DNA of 6,556 nt from Hyphomicrobiales bacterium (GTDB taxonomy: Bacteria > Pseudomonadota > Alphaproteobacteria > Rhizobiales > Beijerinckiaceae). The position numbers and the translations under genes are program-made. Below are positions 1-5,771 of this stretch, in pieces. Every line of letters starts with the position of its first letter. Positions within the stretch are counted from its first letter, which is position 1. The stretch covers positions 1 to 6,556 of the forward strand of contig JANYDZ010000634.1 of assembly GCA_025363375.1 (NCBI GenBank). Direction: 5' to 3'. The notes under the pieces are model-generated. The model saw only the letters and a list, made by a program, of their open reading frames with translations, made no database searches and was not told where the DNA came from.

Positions 1-2
1 TA

Positions 3-191
3 AGCACATTGCACGAGTTTTACGCGAAGAGCGTAGCCGAAATGGAGCGCTTCATCGATCTCGCGCGCAACGACAGGCGTGCGCTCATCGCCGAATTTCA
101 CGCCAAGGAGGCGCAATCTATTGCGGAATTGAAATTGGAAAAGCAATGGATTCCGACGCCGTTTCCTTGCGAGGTTGAAGGGCTGATCTAG
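3..191 (+). CDS. Unrecognised helical protein, C-terminal part or small ORF
   Basis: I do not recognise this product. The frame is open from the left edge of the window and ends at a TAG at 189-191. The only in-window initiator near its beginning is a TTG at 9, with no convincing ribosome binding site, so it is more likely the 3' end of a gene beginning outside the window. The 60 or so visible residues are rich in Glu, Ala, Arg and Lys and should be mostly helical, ending in a proline-containing tail (WIPTPFPCEVEGLI). Third codon positions favour G/C, which supports real coding. In GTA-like clusters this place, just before the small membrane protein and the prohead protease, follows the portal gene, but nothing here looks like a portal. 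A coding-like segment continues in another frame immediately downstream, so this may be the front half of a frameshifted gene. Confidence 0.4.
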   Translation, partial: STLHEFYAKSVAEMERFIDLARNDRRALIAEFHAKEAQSIAELKLEKQWIPTPFPCEVEGLI

Positions 192-350
192 CCAATCCCA
201 TTTTCGAAAAAGCGTTGCGCCCCGACCGCGTGTCCATCGCTGCGGGCCGCAACGGCTGGCCGGGCGCCTGTGAATACACGGTCACGGGCGACATCATCCG
301 CTCGATGATCACTGCGGCTTGGCGCCCCGCAAGGACGAAACGGACAGACC
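179..350 (+). pseudogene. Coding-like segment in a second frame, possible frameshifted continuation
   Basis: After the TAG at 189-191 the coding signal moves to another frame. This frame is open from 179, reads LANPIFEKALRPDRVS and then a Gly/Trp-containing stretch (GRNGWPGACEYTVTGD), and has strong G/C bias at third positions up to about 345. The first usable initiators are TTG at 215 and GTG at 230, neither with a clear ribosome binding site. The open frame runs on to 484, but that part only overlaps the better-supported gene at 351-539, so I end the segment at 350. I do not recognise the protein. The simplest readings are a gene broken by a frameshift near 175-190, a decayed remnant, or a small unknown gene overlapping the next one. 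The sequence alone does not decide between them. Confidence 0.3.
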
Positions 351-539
351 ATGACCGAGATTACCCAGTCCTTCATCGAGCGCGGCGATCTCGCGCATCT
401 GGCTTTGCTGCTGTGGGCGGGCGGAGCGTCGAGCCTGCTGGCGTGGAGCCTGCGCGAGCTGGCGGCAGCCAACCGGCGCTTTGACGAGTTCGTGCGCGAG
501 CTGCAGCGCTTCAACCATTGTTTCGGAGAAAGCGAATGA
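351..539 (+). CDS. Small single-pass membrane protein upstream of the prohead protease
   Basis: This 62-residue protein has one hydrophobic helix at about residues 14-33 (LAHLALLLWAGGASSLLAWS), followed by a charged amphipathic helix at about 35-56 with alternating Arg, Glu and Phe. It starts at ATG 351; the upstream ribosome binding site is weak (GGACAG). Its TGA overlaps the ATG of the next small ORF as ATGA, which points to translational coupling. Short, poorly characterised membrane proteins are commonly found between portal and prohead protease genes in hyphomicrobial GTA-like clusters, so position and architecture fit. Its function is unknown. A role at the membrane during particle assembly or release is possible, but it has only one helix and no recognisable holin family signature. 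Confidence 0.65.
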   Translation: MTEITQSFIERGDLAHLALLLWAGGASSLLAWSLRELAAANRRFDEFVRELQRFNHCFGESE

Positions 540-691
540 GGTTTCCATTTTTCAGGCGCCCGCGCGCAGCCAAAAGCGGCGCGCACAAGGATGTGTTCCG
601 CGCGTTTTTGCGTGTGCTTGAACGCTGTGCGCCGCGCGTCCGGCGCGGCGGCGCTCATGTTCCCGCCGGCGCGGCGCGCGAACAACCCTGA
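536..691 (+). CDS. Small basic hypothetical protein (51 aa)
   Basis: The ATG at 536 lies inside the stop codon of the preceding gene (ATGA), and the frame runs 51 codons to a TGA at 689-691. The product is strongly basic: it opens MRFPFFRRPRAAK, contains a short helix-like stretch (DVFRAFLRVLERC) and has an Arg/Gly/Ala-rich tail. I recognise no family. Support for it being real comes from the overlap, the codon pattern, and the intrinsic terminator that begins 29 bases after its stop, which would make it the last gene of the upstream transcription unit. Against it, the segment is short and high-GC DNA readily gives Arg-rich spurious frames. Confidence 0.4.
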   Translation: MRFPFFRRPRAAKSGAHKDVFRAFLRVLERCAPRVRRGGAHVPAGAAREQP

Positions 692-720
692 ACCGCGACC
701 GCCGCGACGATCAATCTCTC

Positions 721-745
721 AAGGCCCCCCCGCGGGGCCTTTTTT
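721..745 (+). terminator. Intrinsic (rho-independent) terminator
   Basis: A perfect 8-bp stem pairs AAGGCCCC (721-728) with GGGGCCTT (734-741) around a five-base loop, followed directly by a T tract (740-745, then ATT). This is a textbook intrinsic terminator on the plus strand. It lies between the small ORF ending at 691 and the prohead protease starting at 759, so transcription from the upstream genes would be expected to stop or be attenuated before the head genes. The T tract ends 13 bases before the protease ATG, leaving just enough room for that gene's ribosome binding site. Confidence 0.85.
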
Positions 746-758
746 ATTGGGGCTATCG

Positions 759-1421
759 ATGCCGAACATTTTCAGCAACGCCGTCAAGGCCATCGTCGCG
801 CGCGAAATCAAGCGCGCGCCGGTGGCGATCTCCGCCGTCAACGACGCCGGAATCTTCGAAGGCTACGCCTCCGTTTTCAACATCGTCGATCTCGGCCGCG
901 ATCTCGTGTTGCCCGGCGCCTTTCGCGAAACGCTGCAAAGGCGCGGAGCCGACCGCGTGAAAATGCTGTGGCAGCATGAATCGAAAGAACCCGTCGGCGC
1001 CTGGCTTTCCATCGAAGAGGATTCGCTCGGCCTGAAGGTGAAGGGGCGGCTCAACCTCGCGGTGGCGCGCGCGCGCGAAATTCTCGCGCTGATGCGCGAG
1101 GGAACGGTGGACGGCCTGTCGATCGGCGTCCGCGCGGAAAAGGCCTTCACCGACAAGATGACCGGCATCCGCCGCCTGCAAAAAATCGACCTGTGGGAGA
1201 TCTCCATCGTCACCTTTCCCATGCTGCCTCAGGCGCGGGTGTCGTCGGTGAAGCGGCGCGCGCCGCTCGCGCCGGTGATGGGCATGGCGCGCAAAATACT
1301 CGCGCCGCCGGCTTTGTTGAAGATGAAATACGAGCTTGAGGCGTGCAGCCTCGAGCTGAGGTTTCTGCGCCTGACGCGGGCGCTGGCGCCGGCGGAAGCG
1401 TTTCGTCGGTCGGCAGGCTGA
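759..1421 (+). CDS. HK97-family prohead protease
   Basis: This 220-residue protein is a prohead maturation protease of the HK97 type (peptidase family U35, herpes-assemblin-like fold). It cleaves the N-terminal scaffold region of the capsid protein inside the procapsid. The visible catalytic residues are His73 in LWQHE, Ser121 in DGLSIGV and the acidic Glu147 in DLWEISIV, each in its usual family context. The N-terminal motif EGYASVFNIVDLGRDLVLPGAF is also typical. Residues after about 165 form a basic C-terminal extension. I chose ATG 759 because homology begins there and a GGGG ribosome binding site sits six bases upstream. The frame is open further upstream to 591, but that stretch would read through the terminator hairpin and looks non-coding. 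It corresponds to RcGTA gp4 and is followed by the capsid gene. Confidence 0.93.
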   Translation: MPNIFSNAVKAIVAREIKRAPVAISAVNDAGIFEGYASVFNIVDLGRDLVLPGAFRETLQRRGADRVKMLWQHESKEPVGAWLSIEEDSLGLKVKGRLNLAVARAREILALMREGTVDGLSIGVRAEKAFTDKMTGIRRLQKIDLWEISIVTFPMLPQARVSSVKRRAPLAPVMGMARKILAPPALLKMKYELEACSLELRFLRLTRALAPAEAFRRSAG

Positions 1422-1597
1422 GCGTTTATGCGTCGGAAAAATATCCACTGATCCCGGCAGGAGAAGAATGTTTCATTCCCCCGCGTGTCCGCCGTCGCGC
1501 GCGCGGCTCTCATCCAGACGGCTCATTCCACGCGCGACAAAACACGGCGTCTTCCGCCGCGCTTTTCGCGTCTGCTTCACTCCGAAAGGCAAGCTTC
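1422..1597 (+). other. Intergenic leader before the capsid gene
   Basis: This 176-base gap separates the protease stop from the capsid start. The capsid frame stays open through it, but the residues encoded do not look like a capsid N-terminus. It contains a good AGGAG motif (1459-1463) four bases before an ATG at 1468, which opens a different frame overlapping the capsid gene. The capsid's own ribosome binding site, AAAGG, is at 1585-1589. I see no convincing promoter or terminator. Confidence 0.5.
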
Positions 1598-2857
1598 ATG
1601 CAGTCCAACGAAACCCGCAACGCCCCGGAAAACAAGGCTGTCACACCCGAGGCGGCCGCCGCCTTCAACGAATTCAACAGGGCCTTCTCCGCCTTCCGCG
1701 AGACCAACGACGAGCGGCTGGCGCAGATCGAGCAGCGGCTCGGCGCCGATGTCCTCACCGAGGAGAAGCTCAACCGCATCGACCGCGCTCTGGACGAGAC
1801 CAAGCAGCGCATCGACCGCGTAACGCTGGACGCGGCGCGCCCGCGCCTCGGCCTTGCGCAGAAGAGCGCGGAGGAAAACGGCGGACGCGAACACAAGGCG
1901 GCTTTCCGCGCCTACATGCGCTCCGGCGAATCCGACGGCTTGAAGGCGCTGGAAGGCAAGGCCATGTCGGAAGCCTCAGGGCCCGACGGCGGCTATCTCG
2001 TGCCGCCCGCCGCGGAAACCGAAATCCTGCGCCGCATGACTTCGATTTCGCCGATCCGCGCGCTTGCTTCCGTGCGCGAAATCTCGACGTCGAATTTCCG
2101 CAAGGCCTTCTCCACCTCGGGGCCGGCTTCGGGATGGGTCGCGGAAACCGATCTTCGTCCGCAGACCGGCAACCAGCAGATCGCCGACATGAATTTTCCG
2201 GCGATGGAACTCTACGCCATGCCGGCGGCGACGCAGTCCCTGCTCGACGATTCCATCGTCGACATCGAGCAATGGATCGCCTCCGAGGTGGATGTCGCCT
2301 TCGCCGAGCAGGAGGGCGGCGCCTTCGTCAACGGCAACGGCGTCAACAAGCCCACCGGTTTTCTGACGTACACGAAGTCGACGACGGCGGCCTGGAGTTG
2401 GGGCAAGACGGCCTATGTGGTGAGCGGCGCGGCGGGCGCGTTCCCCGCGTCAAATCCGTCGGATGTGCTGGTCGATCTCATCTACGCCGTGCGCGCCGGC
2501 TATCGCCAGAACGCCAGTTTCGTGATGAACCGCAAGACGCAATCGGCGATTCGCAAGTTGAAGTCGACGACCGGCGAATATTTGTGGATGCCGCCCGCCG
2601 TCGCCGGCGCCTCGGCGACGCTGATGAACTTTCCGTTGATCGAAGCCGAGGACATGCCGGACATCGCGGCCGACAGTTTCTCCGTCGCCTTCGCCGATTT
2701 CCGCCGGGCCTATCTCGTCGTCGACCGGCGCGGCATCCGCGTCCTGCGCGATCCCTATTCCGCCAAGCCCTACGTGCTCTTCTATACGACCAAGCGCGTG
2801 GGCGGCGGCGTGCAGGATTTCGACGCGGTCAAGCTGCTGAAGTTCGGCACGACCTGA
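1598..2857 (+). CDS. HK97-fold major capsid protein
   Basis: This 419-residue protein is the major capsid protein of the HK97 fold and the main shell component of the head. Residues about 1-110 form a charged helical region with coiled-coil character (FRETNDERLAQIEQRL, then KLNRIDRALDETKQRIDRV), equivalent to the scaffold-like delta domain removed by the prohead protease. The shell domain starts near residue 124 with the hallmark SEASGPDGGYLVPP, followed by GWVAETDLRPQT at 179-190, FVNGNGVNKPTGFL at 243-256 and the C-terminal FRRAYLVVDRRGIRVLRDPY at 368-387. ATG 1598 has an AAAGG ribosome binding site eight bases upstream; the frame is open back to 1343 but homology does not extend there. It corresponds to RcGTA gp5. 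Unusually, its TGA touches the stop codon of an opposite-strand gene, and the connector gene is displaced about 800 bases downstream. Confidence 0.95.
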   Translation: MQSNETRNAPENKAVTPEAAAAFNEFNRAFSAFRETNDERLAQIEQRLGADVLTEEKLNRIDRALDETKQRIDRVTLDAARPRLGLAQKSAEENGGREHKAAFRAYMRSGESDGLKALEGKAMSEASGPDGGYLVPPAAETEILRRMTSISPIRALASVREISTSNFRKAFSTSGPASGWVAETDLRPQTGNQQIADMNFPAMELYAMPAATQSLLDDSIVDIEQWIASEVDVAFAEQEGGAFVNGNGVNKPTGFLTYTKSTTAAWSWGKTAYVVSGAAGAFPASNPSDVLVDLIYAVRAGYRQNASFVMNRKTQSAIRKLKSTTGEYLWMPPAVAGASATLMNFPLIEAEDMPDIAADSFSVAFADFRRAYLVVDRRGIRVLRDPYSAKPYVLFYTTKRVGGGVQDFDAVKLLKFGTT

Positions 2858-3607
2858 CTACCGCGGGCTCCAGCTCCGCAGCGCGCCGTCGATCCAGGCG
2901 CGTTGCGGAGCGACGAGCGCGCCCTGCGTGAGGCCGCCGCAGCCTCTGCCTTTCTGGCCTGTGGCCCAATTGACGATGGCGACGACGGTCGACGAGTTTT
3001 CCGCGAAAATCGGCCCGCCGGAATCCCCGACGCAGGCGCCGAAGCCGGCTTTCGCGGGATCTTCCGCCCAAAGCAAAATCGACGAGACGGGTTCGCGCGC
3101 GACCAGGACGCCCGAGCGCAACACGCCGCCGGTCTCGCCGCGCCCTTCGCGGGCTACGCCGTAACCGGCCACGCGAAAACGCTCGCCGGGCGCGACGGAC
3201 CGCGCCCCGTCAAGCGACGCCGCGCGGAAAAACGCGGGCAGCGGCTCGGCGGCGCGCGCCAGCGCCAGATCGATGCTGCGCTCGCGCGTCGCCACCGCGT
3301 TGGCGCGATATTGTGGATGGATGGAAATCGCGGCGAGCGCGCGGACGACGGGTTTGTCGCCGTCCTTGAAATAGACGCGCGTGTCGTCGAGCCGCGTCAC
3401 GCAATGGGCCGCCGTCAACACGACGTCGCGCGCCACGACGACGCCGGTGCAGAAGCCGGAGGCGCGCGGCGCGCGCGTCAAAAGCATCAATGTGTAGGGC
3501 GCGAGCGAGGTCTCTTCGCGCGCGTCGCCCACAAGCGCGCGCGCGTTTTCGACGCCCGCGCAGGCAAAGGAAAACAGCGCCGCCGCGCCAACAAGGAAAC
3601 TGTTCAT
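2858..3607 (-). CDS. Secreted trypsin-like serine protease (S1 family)
   Basis: This 249-residue protein has a chymotrypsin-fold domain with a complete catalytic triad: His68 in LTAAHC, Asp113 in SIDLALA and Ser196 in GDSGGP. Cys53/Cys69 and Cys192/Cys223 match the two most conserved disulfides of the S1 family, which suggests an oxidising, extracytoplasmic location. The first 24 or so residues (MNSFLVGAAALFSFACAG, then ENARA) form a Sec-type signal peptide with a plausible cleavage site after the second Ala-containing motif. ATG 3607 was chosen because the signal peptide begins there and GGAG lies five bases upstream; the frame extends another 54 codons, but that part is antisense to the connector gene. 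The gene is antisense to all its neighbours, fills the gap between capsid and connector genes, and is not a known part of GTA or HK97-type head modules. Its substrate is unknown. It is probably cargo (a moron-like gene) rather than the maturation protease. Confidence 0.9.
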   Translation of the reverse strand: MNSFLVGAAALFSFACAGVENARALVGDAREETSLAPYTLMLLTRAPRASGFCTGVVVARDVVLTAAHCVTRLDDTRVYFKDGDKPVVRALAAISIHPQYRANAVATRERSIDLALARAAEPLPAFFRAASLDGARSVAPGERFRVAGYGVAREGRGETGGVLRSGVLVAREPVSSILLWAEDPAKAGFGACVGDSGGPIFAENSSTVVAIVNWATGQKGRGCGGLTQGALVAPQRAWIDGALRSWSPR

Positions 3608-3653
3608 GAATGCTCCGTGCGCGCCTTCTAACGCAACATCGTCGGGATTTCCA

Positions 3654-4229
3654 ATGACTTTGCTTCTCGTCGAAGGTCCGGCCGCCGAGCCCGTGTCGCT
3701 CGCCGAAATGAAAGCCTGGCTGAAGGTCGACGCGAGCGCCGAGGACGATCTCATCGCCGCGCTCGTCACCAGCGCGCGGCTGATCGTCGAGAGTCTGACG
3801 CGCCGCCTGTTGATAACGCAGACGTGGCGGCTCGCGCTCGATCAGTGGGCGACGGGCTCGGTGCTTGCGATTCCCGTCGCGCCGGTCGCGTCGGTGGCGG
3901 CCGTCAGGGTCTACGACGCGGCGGGCGCCGCGCAAATTCTGGCCCCCTCGCTTTACATCCTGGCGGGACCGCCGGATCGTTCGCGCATCGTCTTCGTTTC
4001 GACGCCGCCCGTCCCCGCGCGCGCGGTCGGCGGCATCCAGATCGACATCGTCGTGGGCTACGGCGACCGGCCGGACGCCGTGCCCGCGCCCCTGCGGCAG
4101 GCCATCCGCGCCCTGGCGGCGCGCTGGTTCGAGGACCGCGGCGACGCCATGAGCGATCCTTCCAACGAAAAGCTGCCGGCGCAGGTGTCCACGCTGATCG
4201 CGCCCTTTCGCCGCGCGAGGCTGGCATGA
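3654..4229 (+). CDS. Head-tail connector protein (gp6-like, phiE125 gp8 type)
   Basis: This 191-residue protein belongs to the HK97 gp6 / phiE125 gp8 group of head-tail connectors, which form a ring under the portal and link head to tail. The N-terminal signature PAAEPVSLAEMKAWLKVDASAEDDLI (shown here as the family's usual opening, residues 9-34) is followed by helical LVTSARLIVESLTRR and a variable beta-rich middle. The C-terminal part, VPAPLRQAIRALAARWFEDR, is also typical. I prefer ATG 3654, where homology begins, over the in-frame ATG 3606, which overlaps the start codon of the opposite-strand protease. The ribosome binding site is modest (GGGA, six bases upstream). Its stop overlaps the ATG of the adaptor gene. 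It corresponds to RcGTA gp6. Confidence 0.88.
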   Translation: MTLLLVEGPAAEPVSLAEMKAWLKVDASAEDDLIAALVTSARLIVESLTRRLLITQTWRLALDQWATGSVLAIPVAPVASVAAVRVYDAAGAAQILAPSLYILAGPPDRSRIVFVSTPPVPARAVGGIQIDIVVGYGDRPDAVPAPLRQAIRALAARWFEDRGDAMSDPSNEKLPAQVSTLIAPFRRARLA

Positions 4230-4558
4230 GCGCGCCGGAGGCGATCGGACGGCTGCGGCACCGCCTGACGCTGGAGACGGCGATTGACGCCGCCGACGAC
4301 AACGGCGGCGTCGCGCGCGCCTTCGCGCCGGGCGCGGCGTTCTGGGCCTCGATCAAGCCTTTGCGTTTGGAGCGCCGCTTCGAAGCCGCGCGCGAGGAAC
4401 AGGCGGCGACGCATCACATCGTCTTTCGCGCCCGCGAACATTTCGACGCCTCCGCGCGTTTTCGCCTCGGCGACAGAGTGTTTCGCGTTCTCGCCGTGGA
4501 GGATGTCGAGGGCCTCGCGCGCTATCAGCGCGCCCTTTGCGAGGAGATCAAGCCATGA
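4226..4558 (+). CDS. Head-tail adaptor / head closure protein
   Basis: This 110-residue protein resembles the phage head-tail joining family (PF05521, SPP1 gp16 / HK97 gp7-like head closure). It forms the second ring at the head vertex and seals the filled head before tail attachment. Typical features are the N-terminal IGRLRHRLTLETAI, the central AFWASIKPLRLERRFEAA with its W-A-x-I-x-P pattern, and the late FRLGDRVFRVLAVEDVEGLARYQ-type strand series at about 74-97. It starts at an ATG overlapping the connector's TGA (ATGA) and ends with the same arrangement against the next gene, so the three genes are probably translationally coupled. It corresponds to RcGTA gp7. Confidence 0.85.
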   Translation: MSAPEAIGRLRHRLTLETAIDAADDNGGVARAFAPGAAFWASIKPLRLERRFEAAREEQAATHHIVFRAREHFDASARFRLGDRVFRVLAVEDVEGLARYQRALCEEIKP

Positions 4559-4965
4559 GCGAATCGTCCATCGTGTCCTTGCGCAAGGCCATCCGCGGCG
4601 CCTTGCTCGCCGACGCGGCGCTGACCGGCATGCTCGCGGGCGCGCGCGTTTTCGACGAGGCGCCGCGCGGAACCGAACCGCCCTACGTGACGTTCGGCGA
4701 CGCGCGAACGCGCGACTGGTCGACGGCGGGCGGCCGCGGCGCCGAACATTTCGTTGTTCTCGACGTCTGGTCGCAGCAACGCGGCGAGCGCGAAGCCTTG
4801 TCCATCGCCGCGCGCGTTCAGGACCTGCTCGACGACGTTTCGCTGACCCTCGCCGATCACCATCTGGTCAACCTGCGTTTTCAGCAGGTTGAAACGCGGC
4901 GCGAAAACCAGGGGCGCTTTACCCGCGCCAGCCTGCGCTTTCGCGCCGCGACCGAAACGCTCTGA
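4555..4965 (+). CDS. DUF3168 tail terminator (tail completion) protein
   Basis: This 136-residue protein matches the DUF3168 family, the tail terminator or completion proteins that cap the tail tube and join it to the head. Visible family features are the N-terminal helix SIVSLRKAIRGALLAD, the segment ARVFDEAPRGTEPPYVTFGD (about 30-49), a beta strand with EHFVVLDVWSQQ, and the helix EREALSIAARVQDLLDD. The final RFTRASLRFRAATE forms the last strand. ATG 4555 overlaps the adaptor's stop and has a strong GAGGAG ribosome binding site at 4541-4546, eight bases upstream. It corresponds to RcGTA gp8. Confidence 0.88.
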   Translation: MSESSIVSLRKAIRGALLADAALTGMLAGARVFDEAPRGTEPPYVTFGDARTRDWSTAGGRGAEHFVVLDVWSQQRGEREALSIAARVQDLLDDVSLTLADHHLVNLRFQQVETRRENQGRFTRASLRFRAATETL

Positions 4966-4996
4966 ATGTCGACGCCTTAAACGAATGGAGTTTCCA

Positions 4997-5407
4997 ATGG
5001 CCGCTCAAAAGGGCAAGGACCTGCTGCTGAAAATCGACGACGGGACGAATGTTTTCGTGACCCTCGCGGGGTTGCGCACGCAACGCCTGGCGCTCAACGC
5101 CAACACCGTCGACGTGACCCACGCCGAATCCGCCGGACGCTGGCGCGAATTGCTCGCGGGCGCCGGCGTGCGCCACGCCAGCGTCGCGGGCACGGGCGTC
5201 TTCAAGGACGAGGCGTCCGACGCGCTGGCGCGCCAGGTGTTCTTCGACGGGCTCATCCGCGCCTGGCAGATTGTCGTGCCGTCGTTTGGAATCATCGCGG
5301 CGCCCTTCCAGATCTCTTCGCTCGACTATCGCGGCGAACACGCGGGCGAGGTCACTTTCGAGATGGCGCTTGAATCGGCGGGCGCGCTGGTCTTCACGGC
5401 GATATGA
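4997..5407 (+). CDS. Major tail protein, TP901-1 / GTA gp9 type
   Basis: This 136-residue protein is a tail tube protein of the TP901-1 family as found in GTAs (RcGTA gp9), whose hexameric rings stack to form the tail tube. Diagnostic features are the start AAQKGKDLLLKIDDG, the strand FVTLAGLRTQRLALNANTVDVTHAES (residues about 20-45), the RWRELLAGAGVRHASVAGTGVFKDE motif and the C-terminal GEVTFEMALESAGALVFTA. ATG 4997 was chosen because GGAG lies six bases upstream and homology starts there; an in-frame ATG at 4985 overlaps that binding site. A 31-base gap separates it from the tail terminator gene. It is the most abundant tail component, so strong independent translation would be expected. 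Confidence 0.92.
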   Translation: MAAQKGKDLLLKIDDGTNVFVTLAGLRTQRLALNANTVDVTHAESAGRWRELLAGAGVRHASVAGTGVFKDEASDALARQVFFDGLIRAWQIVVPSFGIIAAPFQISSLDYRGEHAGEVTFEMALESAGALVFTAI

Positions 5408-5414
5408 GGCGGAC

Positions 5415-5771
5415 ATGGCCAATCATCACCGCGGCGAAATCGAGGCCGAATTCAACGGCAAAAAATATTCCCTGTGCCTGACGCTCGGCGCCCTCGCCGA
5501 ACTCGAACACGCTTTGGGCGCCGGCGACCTCGTCGATCTCGCGCGCCGCTTTGAAACCGGCGCCCTTGGCGCGCGCGATCTCATCGCCATCATCGGCTGT
5601 GGTCTGCGCGGCGGCGGGGCGCCGTTCAGCAACGACGAAGTCGCGGGGTTTTCCATTCCGGAGGGATTGCTCGGGTTTGTCCGCGTCGCCGGCGCGCTCC
5701 TCGCCGCGACGTTCGGCGTGGTTTCCGAAGAGGACCAACCCGCAAACCCTCCGGAGCCGCGGGACGCCTGA
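5415..5771 (+). CDS. GTA gp10-family protein, putative tail tube chaperone
   Basis: This 118-residue protein belongs to the gene transfer agent gp10 family (Phage_TAC_11-like), considered a tail assembly chaperone acting with the tube protein and tape measure. Visible features are RGEIEAEFNGKKYSLCLTLGALAELEHALG at residues 6-35, where a small domain describes its target-binding beta-helix pattern, the helical DLVDLARRFETG, LIAIIGCGLRGGGAPFSNDEV, and the late helix FVRVAGALLAATFG. The ATG at 5415 follows the tail gene's stop by seven bases and has GAGG five bases upstream. The last ten codons contain an in-phase A AAC CCT heptamer (5744-5750), and the frame of the next gene is open here, so a -1 frameshift product is possible. 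Without it the protein ends DQPANPPEPRDA. Confidence 0.85.
   Translation: MANHHRGEIEAEFNGKKYSLCLTLGALAELEHALGAGDLVDLARRFETGALGARDLIAIIGCGLRGGGAPFSNDEVAGFSIPEGLLGFVRVAGALLAATFGVVSEEDQPANPPEPRDA
5744..5750 (+). promoter_or_regulatory. Candidate -1 ribosomal frameshift site (A AAC CCT)
   Basis: Read in the gp10-like frame, the bases are GCA AAC CCT, giving a heptamer of the X XXY YYZ type 18 bases before the TGA at 5769-5771. A -1 slip here enters the frame of the chaperone gene, which has no stop until 6011-6013. The predicted fusion would be 199 residues with a Ser/Pro/Ala-rich linker. C at the YYY positions is a less efficient choice than A or T, and I see no strong stem at the usual spacing just downstream; a 6-bp GC hairpin (5798-5803 with 5811-5816) is farther away. 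This is an inference from sequence layout. Confidence 0.3.

Noticed and set aside
188..685. 165-codon minus-strand frame
   Set aside because: Arg/Ala/Ser-rich shadow antisense to the small membrane protein and the 51-residue ORF; no recognisable domain.
591..758. N-terminal extension of the prohead protease to 591
   Set aside because: It would translate through the terminator hairpin, shows no family similarity, and ATG 759 has a ribosome binding site where homology begins.
753..1448. 231-codon minus-strand frame antisense to the prohead protease
   Set aside because: His/Arg-rich composition typical of antisense shadows; the plus strand holds a clear catalytic protein.
1468..2931. 487-codon plus-strand frame overlapping the capsid gene
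   Set aside because: It is out of phase with the capsid frame, extremely Arg-rich and matches no family; it is expected from the GC-rich third positions of the capsid gene.
2903..3631. 242-codon plus-strand frame across the serine protease
   Set aside because: The minus strand encodes a complete S1 protease; this frame is its antisense shadow.
3622..3652. Minus-strand promoter for the serine protease (TTGGAA with a GTTAGA-like -10)
   Set aside because: The -35 matches four of six consensus bases but the -10 only two of six; too weak to report.
3606..3653. Upstream ATG for the connector
   Set aside because: Homology begins at 3654, and the extra 16 residues are antisense to the protease translation start region.
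5461..5466. Run of six A in the gp10-like gene as a slippery site
   Set aside because: The chaperone frame is closed by a stop at 5552-5554 downstream of it, so a slip there would not produce a fusion.
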